Part shown: piece by piece, positions 10,964 through 15,000 of the stretch
Layout of the letters: each line of letters opens with the position of its first letter
Position numbering within the stretch: the stretch's first letter is position 1
From: Deinococcus deserti VCD115
Lineage (GTDB): Bacteria; Deinococcota; Deinococci; Deinococcales; Deinococcaceae
NCBI RefSeq assembly: GCF_000020685.1
Contig: NC_012526.1
Location: 1-15,000, forward strand
Length of the DNA: 15,000 nt
Reading direction: 5' to 3'
The notes under the pieces: model-generated
The model's database searches: none
What the model was told of the DNA's origin: nothing
The model's input: the letters and a program-made list of their open reading frames with translations, nothing else
Made by a program: the position numbers and the translations under genes

Positions 10964-11404
10964 TTATTTCTGAGCGTGGACGACGAGCTTCATGGGAATG
11001 GTGACCTCAGGGTGTGCGCGGTACGAAATGTCGTACTCGCCGATTTCCTTGACGGTCTTGGGCATTTCGATGCGGCGCTTGTCCACGTCGAAGCCCAGCT
11101 TGTCGAGGCTGTTCGCCACATCCTGGTGGGTCACGGCTCCGTAGATCTTGCCTTCGCCGGCGCGGACGCTGAGTTCCACGGCAACGCCGTTCAGGCGGCT
11201 GGCGAGATCCTCGGCGGCGGCCTTCTCCTGCGCCTGGATCTTCTGGCGGGAGCGCACACGGGCCTCGAGGCTCTTCATGTTGCTGTTGGTGGCTGGCGAG
11301 GCGATCCCCTGGGGAATCAGCCAGTTACGGGCGTAACCGTCTTTAACGTTCACCACGTCGCCGGTCTTGCCGAGCTTGCCGGGTTCAAGAAGAATAACCT
11401 GCAT
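10964..11404 (-). CDS. rplI: 50S ribosomal protein L9
   Basis: L9 binds 23S rRNA at the base of the L1 stalk and helps maintain reading frame. The 146 residues cover the whole protein. The N-terminal RNA-binding domain begins MQVILLEPGKLGKTGDVVNV and contains GYARNWLIPQGIA. A long connecting helix (about 42-75, rich in Lys, Arg and Glu) follows. The C-terminal domain contains GKIYGAVTHQDVANSL. The ATG at 11404 has AAGGAG 7 nt upstream, and the TAA stop of rpsR overlaps the start of that Shine-Dalgarno, so the two genes are tightly coupled. It is the last gene of the operon, before the terminator at 10919-10944. Confidence 0.97.
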   Translation of the reverse strand: MQVILLEPGKLGKTGDVVNVKDGYARNWLIPQGIASPATNSNMKSLEARVRSRQKIQAQEKAAAEDLASRLNGVAVELSVRAGEGKIYGAVTHQDVANSLDKLGFDVDKRRIEMPKTVKEIGEYDISYRAHPEVTIPMKLVVHAQK

Positions 11405-11415
11405 TGCAATTCTCC

Positions 11416-11694
11416 TTATTTCCGGACGAGCTTCTCGGTGTAGGGCAACAGAGCGAGCTGGCGCGCGACCTTAATGGTCTGCGCGATGCGGCGCTGGTGC
11501 TTGGCCGAGAGGCCCGTGCGGCGGCGGGGAAGGATCTTGCCCGTGTCGCTGACGAAGCGGCGGAGCATTTTCACGTCTTTGTAATCGGTGATTTCCAATT
11601 CTCCAATGGAGAATGGGTCAACCTTCGGCTTGCGGGGACGCTTGGGTCCCTTACCGCGCGGCTTGCGGTCCGCGCTGTTGCTTTGCTGGGTCAT
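11416..11694 (-). CDS. rpsR: 30S ribosomal protein S18
   Basis: S18 binds with S6 to the platform of the small subunit. The 92 residues include a basic, proline- and lysine-rich N-terminal extension ([14 protein letters not shown]). The conserved core follows with [34 protein letters not shown] and ends [13 protein letters not shown]. The ATG at 11694 is preceded by AGAGGA. It lies 20 nt after ssb and 11 nt before rplI, the usual rpsF-ssb-rpsR-rplI order. The product is unmistakable. Confidence 0.97.
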   Translation of the reverse strand: MTQQSNSADRKPRGKGPKRPRKPKVDPFSIGELEITDYKDVKMLRRFVSDTGKILPRRRTGLSAKHQRRIAQTIKVARQLALLPYTEKLVRK

Positions 11695-11714
11695 TGAATT
11701 CCTCTAGGAACTGC

Positions 11715-12608
11715 TTAAAACGGCAGGTCCTCTTCCTCGGGTGGGAAGTCGTCGAGACCTTGATCAATATCTAACCCGCCCGAACGGTTCCCCATGGTCG
11801 CCGCCCGGCTGGGGCCGGAGCCACCAGTCTGAGGGCGCGCTGCACTGCTCGTGGTCTGACGAGGTGCCGCGGGGGAGGCTGCGTAGCCGGCTTGGCCAGC
11901 GGTCGCGCCTCGGGACAGGGCTTCGACTCTCGTCGCTTCTACTTTGGTGCTGTTGCGCTTGTTACCGTCGCGGTCGGTCCACGCCTCGTTGACGAGCCTT
12001 CCCTGCACCAGCACGGGGTCACCTTTTTTGAGGTCCTTCATGCTTTCAGCCAGGTCACGCCACAGGGTCACATCGATCCAGTGGGTTTTTTCCTGGCGCT
12101 GGCCCTGACGGTCATTCCAGGTCTCGTTCACGGCCAGGCCGATCCCGAGCACGGCGTCGCCGGCGGGGGTGTAGCGCAGTTCGGGGTCACGCGTGACGTT
12201 CCCGATCATGACCACCTCGTTCATGCCGCGGCCCATGCGTACGCCGCCTCCGGCGTCCTGCACAAGCTCAGGCTGGGTACCGAGCTGTTCCATACGCAGC
12301 GCCTTAACACGGACCATGCTGCGTTTGCCACCTTCAGGGGCTTCCCACTGGCTGTATTCCAGGCTGCCCTCAACCAGCACGGCGTCTCCGCCTTTCAGGT
12401 TGCGTTCGGCCTGCCACTCGGCAGGTTTGCCAAGAATAGACACGCGGTGGTACCAGGGGAGCTTGCGCTCGCGTCCATCGTTGCCAACCAGGTGGTCTTC
12501 ACCAGCGACGGTGGCTTCGAAGACGGCAGTGCCGCTGGGGGTGTAGCGCAGTTCAGGGTCACGGGCGAGTGCGCCGATCAGGAAGACGTGGTTCATGCCT
12601 CTGGCCAT
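11715..12608 (-). CDS. ssb: single-stranded DNA-binding protein with two OB folds
   Basis: SSB coats single-stranded DNA during replication, recombination and repair. At 297 residues it is about twice the usual bacterial length. Two OB folds lie in one chain, the form known from Deinococcus and Thermus that works as a dimer. OB1 starts MNHVFLIGALARDPELRYT (5-23), and OB2 starts MNEVVMIGNVTRDPELRYT (129-147). The near-identical openings show internal duplication. A flexible Gly/Ala/Ser/Thr linker (about 232-275) leads to the acidic partner-binding tip DFPPEEEDLPF. The ATG at 12608 has AAAGGAG 8 nt upstream. It lies within the ribosomal operon but has its own promoter overlapped by an RDRM-like palindrome, so damage-induced expression is expected. 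Confidence 0.97.
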   Translation of the reverse strand: MARGMNHVFLIGALARDPELRYTPSGTAVFEATVAGEDHLVGNDGRERKLPWYHRVSILGKPAEWQAERNLKGGDAVLVEGSLEYSQWEAPEGGKRSMVRVKALRMEQLGTQPELVQDAGGGVRMGRGMNEVVMIGNVTRDPELRYTPAGDAVLGIGLAVNETWNDRQGQRQEKTHWIDVTLWRDLAESMKDLKKGDPVLVQGRLVNEAWTDRDGNKRNSTKVEATRVEALSRGATAGQAGYAASPAAPRQTTSSAARPQTGGSGPSRAATMGNRSGGLDIDQGLDDFPPEEEDLPF

Positions 12609-12703
12609 ACTGGATTCTCCTTTGTTGCTGGCTGAGCCCGGTGACCGGACTCGTACTGGGGTTGGGTCTGTTGCTGGCGATGCGGCCTTTGCAGGTTGAC
12701 CTT

Positions 12704-12732
12704 ACGATAACAAACCTGGGCGATTACGTCAA
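12704..12732 (-). promoter_or_regulatory. internal promoter of ssb
   Basis: On the - strand TTGACG (12732-12727) and TATCGT (12709-12704) stand 17 nt apart. This is a good sigma-70-type pair in the rpsF-ssb gap. The expected transcript starts near 12697, about 90 nt before the ssb ATG. The -35 lies inside the RDRM palindrome. Confidence 0.7.
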
Positions 12733-12740
12733 TGCCGTAA
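12724..12740 (-). promoter_or_regulatory. RDRM-like palindrome (DdrO operator) of ssb
   Basis: Read on the - strand this is TTACGGCATTGACGTAA. From memory the Deinococcus RDRM consensus is TTATGTCATTGACATAA, giving 14 of 17 matches with the symmetric half-sites kept. It lies 5 nt after the rpsF stop and covers the -35 of the ssb promoter, as expected for a site where the repressor DdrO blocks transcription until PprI (IrrE) cleaves it after DNA damage. ssb is among the genes reported in this regulon in Deinococcus. Confidence 0.82.
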
Positions 12741-12745
12741 TACGC

Positions 12746-13054
<309 letters not shown>

Positions 13055-13073
13055 AGTTCACCTCCTTCAGGCT

Positions 13074-13094
13074 GCCTGACAGACAAGGTCAGGC
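13074..13094 (-). promoter_or_regulatory. hairpin in the rpsF leader
   Basis: GCCTGAC (13074-13080) and GTCAGGC (13088-13094) form a perfect 7-bp stem around a 7-nt loop, just upstream of the rpsF Shine-Dalgarno. Leaders of rpsF in many bacteria carry an S6:S18-binding RNA. I cannot show that this hairpin has the required bulge, so a feedback role is only possible. Confidence 0.35.
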
Positions 13095-13117
13095 CTCGCT
13101 GGGCAGCGCAACTCACC

Positions 13118-13147
13118 ACACTACCAGACCTCTGCGCGGATTGCCAG
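13118..13147 (-). promoter_or_regulatory. candidate promoter of the rpsF operon
   Basis: On the - strand CTGGCA (13147-13142, four of six to TTGACA) and TAGTGT (13123-13118) are 18 nt apart. Transcription would begin near 13111, leaving a leader of about 57 nt that contains the hairpin at 13074-13094. Confidence 0.45.
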
Positions 13148-13193
13148 CGCGATCCGGCCAAGTAGAGCAGAAGAGGCACCGTCAGGCTGAGGC

Positions 13194-13690
13194 GTGCACT
13201 CACATCGCCCGGTAGAGAGCATTCCGGACATTCTGAAAGTGGCAGTCGAGTTAGGGGCAACAGGACAGGGCACTGCTGTTCTGGATGGCACGGGAAATCA
13301 TGGCCTGCTGGTGATCATAAAAGGATCGAAGGCTGTACGGGCCAGCCACGAGAGCCTGGAACCACCATCGCAGCTCACGTGCGGCATCTCACGTTCCATC
13401 TTGGGGTGCTCGTGGACCGGGAGCGCGTTAGAGTCCGTGGATCTTTCGACTGGCGCAGCAGTTTTCTTCCTGTGGAGGTCAACAGACTGGAGGAGCTTAA
13501 ATTTCAGGAGCGGGCGCAGGCTGTCTGTCAAGCTCTGAAGAGTTTTGCCCGGACCCAACTCAATCAGCCAGTAACCCGCGATCTGACAGGTGGCTCATGC
13601 AGAGCAGTCGCACAAGTGACCTATCACCTGAGAGCCATCCGGCAACTTCAAGGCGTTCAGACGCGGCTGAAGAGAGGGGCAGGAGTTTGA
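13194..13690 (+). pseudogene. frameshifted DinB-family (DinB/YfiT-like) protein
   Basis: Two overlapping + frames together read like one DinB-family protein, a four-helix-bundle, metal-binding fold. The first frame starts GTG at 13194 and gives SIPDILKVAVELGATGQG and LDGTGNHGLL. The second frame takes over at about 13352-13361 with GTTIAAHVRHLTFHLGVLVD, then SFDWRSSFLPVEV, and ends at 13690 after VAQVTYHLRAIRQLQGV. The helix HVRHLTFHL and the closing YHLRAIRQ match the usual first and last metal-histidine positions of the family. Moving from the first frame to the second fits loss of one base. No other frame gives a better protein. Sequencing error is possible. The identification rests on recalled family patterns, so it is moderate. 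Confidence 0.55.
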
Positions 13691-13700
13691 TATTCAAACT
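13684..13700. repeat. inverted repeat between convergent genes
   Basis: AGTTTGA and TCAAACT are perfect 7-bp arms around TAT, starting within the last codons of the DinB-like reading frame. There is no T-run on either strand, so termination is uncertain. Confidence 0.3.
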
Positions 13701-13736
13701 GCTGCCGCCCGATAAGTGCTTCAGATTTTCTACAAC

Positions 13737-14753
13737 TTATTTCCGGCGTCTGAACAGCTTCCAGCGGCTGGATCTGTCGATATCCTTGTCGGCTGCAGCT
13801 GGATCAGGAGGGGGTAGGGGTGCAGGACCAGCCGCCGGAGCAGGCCTGTGGCGGCCTACCTTCCTGCCAACAGCGACAACTTCGGGAGTATCTGGGCACT
13901 CTTCATAAATTTCGTCTTGCGGCAACTCACCAAGCGATTCAAGGAGGGCACGCCGCAACTCGTCGGCGCTGGGCCGCTCGTGGGGCCGCTTGGCCAAGGC
14001 CAGTTCTGCCAGCCGGGAGACCCGGCGGTCAACATTACTGTTCAGGTGAGCAATGGACCGTGGAAAGCGGGTCAGATGGGCGACCATCAGCTCCTCGTAA
14101 CTGCTGCCAGTAAATGGCCTAACACCTGTCAGCAACTCGTACATCATGACACCCAGGCTGTATACGTCGCTGGCTCCACTACTGCTTTCGCCGTGATAAA
14201 TCTCGGGCGCCATATAAAATGGACTGCCACTTACCTTGCCGCCTTGGGACATAAAGAAGGCACTGCCCATGTCACCCAGAGCCGCACGGCCGTCATGCAC
14301 ATATACGTTCTGAGGTTTGACGTCCTGATGCACTGCGTCCAGATGATGCAGATACGTCAGGGCAGAGGCAACGTCAGCCAGGATTCGCAAGGCTGTGGGC
14401 TCGGGTAGACGCTGGCCAGAAGGCAGATCCGCTAACTGTTTGGTCAGATCTCCCTGCCGGTAGAATTTGAGGGCCAGGAAAGCCTGCGTACCAAAGGCAG
14501 TTCCAGCATAGGCATGGACAATATGAGGGTGCCGGAATTGCAGGGTCAGTCGAACCTCATTCCCAAACCGTTCGGCTGCCTCCTTCTCCTTAAGCGTGTG
14601 CTCGTGTGGGATTTTGAGTGCCACATAACGGGCATCCTCGGCTGCAGCCAGATACACCAGCGAGGTATTACCACGTCCCAGAGGGCGCAGAAGGCTATAG
14701 CCGGGAATAGTACGTTCTGGAGTCATGGGTCGCTTCTCTGCACTGTAGATCAT
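13737..14753 (-). CDS. Hanks-type Ser/Thr protein kinase, non-RD
   Basis: This is a eukaryote-like protein kinase of 338 residues. The glycine loop is LGRGNTSLVY (25-34). The ATP lysine is K47 (VALK), paired with E66 of helix C. The catalytic loop reads HQDVKPQN (142-149), with Gln where most kinases have Arg. The metal motif reads DMG (161-163) instead of DFG. APE is intact (182-184), and GASDVYSLGVMMYELLTG is the usual helix F region. After the kinase domain (about 17-275) comes a proline-rich, partly acidic tail ending in a basic cluster (WKLFRRRK). No membrane helix or extracellular sensor is present, so it is probably cytosolic. The start is uncertain: ATG at 14726 (MTPERTIPGYS) may be used, since the TAAAAT just before 14753 could be a -10. 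Substrates are unknown. Confidence 0.88.
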   Translation of the reverse strand: MIYSAEKRPMTPERTIPGYSLLRPLGRGNTSLVYLAAAEDARYVALKIPHEHTLKEKEAAERFGNEVRLTLQFRHPHIVHAYAGTAFGTQAFLALKFYRQGDLTKQLADLPSGQRLPEPTALRILADVASALTYLHHLDAVHQDVKPQNVYVHDGRAALGDMGSAFFMSQGGKVSGSPFYMAPEIYHGESSSGASDVYSLGVMMYELLTGVRPFTGSSYEELMVAHLTRFPRSIAHLNSNVDRRVSRLAELALAKRPHERPSADELRRALLESLGELPQDEIYEECPDTPEVVAVGRKVGRHRPAPAAGPAPLPPPDPAAADKDIDRSSRWKLFRRRK

Positions 14754-14838
14754 GATTTTAGAAGCTGCGGATCAGAAGCGTGAGCTTGGTTTTTGAGAGA
14801 CACGCAATGAAGGAGCTCTCATACAGACAGACGGACGT

Positions 14839-14906
14839 AAAAAAAAGAGGAGAGGGAGGCATGAATACATCCAGTTCACCTCATGACCTCTCACCTCTTT
14901 CTTTCT
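14839..14906 (-). terminator. leftward terminator of a gene beyond the right edge
   Basis: AAAGAGG, AGAGG and GAGG (14844-14859) pair in order with CCTC (14879-14882), CCTCT (14887-14891) and CCTCTTT (14894-14900). The result is about 16 bp with two small bulges and a 19-nt loop. Eight A (14839-14846) give a T-run on the - strand. The rightward side has only a broken T-run, so leftward use is favoured. Confidence 0.6.
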
Positions 14907-14927
14907 AAATGCTCGTCACTGCTCTTG

Positions 14928-15000
14928 TTAATTACGAAGGCCAACAGACACCTGGCGGATCAGGTTATGTCTACGACTCCACACTTGGCCCCTGTTCATT
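14928..15000 (-). CDS. possible C-terminal end of an unrecognised leftward protein (partial)
   Basis: One - strand frame is open from the window edge to a TAA at 14930-14928 and ends HNLIRQVSVGLRN. It is the only - frame without a stop across this stretch, and it ends just before the leftward terminator. The piece is too short to assign a family, so the call rests on position and is weak. Confidence 0.22.
   Translation of the reverse strand, partial: MNRGQVWSRRHNLIRQVSVGLRN

Larger units (their letters stand above)
14754..15000. other. right-edge region upstream of the kinase
   Basis: TAAAAT (14760-14755 on the - strand) may be the -10 of the kinase promoter. Further right are a leftward terminator and the possible end of a leftward gene. 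A purine-rich stretch (14840-14860) precedes a 15-codon + frame at 14861-14908 whose TAA abuts an ATG at 14909 that stays open to the window end. These + frames overlap the terminator hairpin and are not called. Confidence 0.35.

Noticed and set aside
13298..13558. 86-codon - frame opposite the DinB-like gene
   Set aside because: The + frames give the recognisable DinB segments, and the - frame has no start context or family resemblance.
14861..15000. 15-codon + micro-frame abutting a second + frame (TAA-ATG)
   Set aside because: Both overlap the hairpin that acts as a leftward terminator, and neither protein piece is recognisable. The sequence right of 15000 would decide.

Overview
The window reads as the replication-origin region of a Deinococcus chromosome. 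Supporting signs are dnaA-oriC-dnaN at the left end, a long single-strand binding protein with two OB folds, a palindrome upstream of ssb that matches the Deinococcus radiation/desiccation response motif (RDRM), high GC content, and leaderless-type gene starts. The genus call rests on recalled protein and motif patterns, not on a search. The species is not established, although D. deserti or a close relative would fit.

Layout. Bases 1-6167: dnaA, then an oriC with ten perfect DnaA boxes, a DnaA-trio track and an AT-rich unwinding segment, then dnaN, eno and pyk, all on the + strand. pyk ends in a strong terminator. It runs straight into a second cluster of six DnaA-box-like sites in the convergent pyk-tyrS gap. 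Bases 6168-7558: tyrS on the - strand, with a terminator and a competing helix in its leader, facing a probably leaderless MOSC-domain gene. Bases 7559-9016: MOSC gene and trmK (+), overlapping by 2 nt, then a 226-nt convergent gap with two crossed terminators and a possible small structured RNA. Bases 9017-13054: rny (RNase Y) and the ribosomal operon rpsF-ssb-rpsR-rplI (-). ssb has its own internal promoter overlapped by the RDRM. Bases 13194-15000: a frameshifted DinB-family gene (+), a non-RD Hanks-type Ser/Thr kinase (-), and a leftward terminator near the right edge whose gene lies mostly outside the window.

How it fits together. dnaA, oriC and dnaN form the initiation and clamp module. 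The second box cluster, 4.4 kb from oriC, could titrate or recharge DnaA. eno and pyk are consecutive late steps of glycolysis. rpsF, rpsR and rplI encode ribosomal proteins, and the embedded ssb can be raised on its own after DNA damage through the RDRM promoter. The less explained parts are the second DnaA cluster, the tyrS leader, the trmK-rny gap RNA candidate, the ATC-start candidate of dnaA and the atypical kinase. No mobile element, CRISPR array, tRNA or rRNA was seen.
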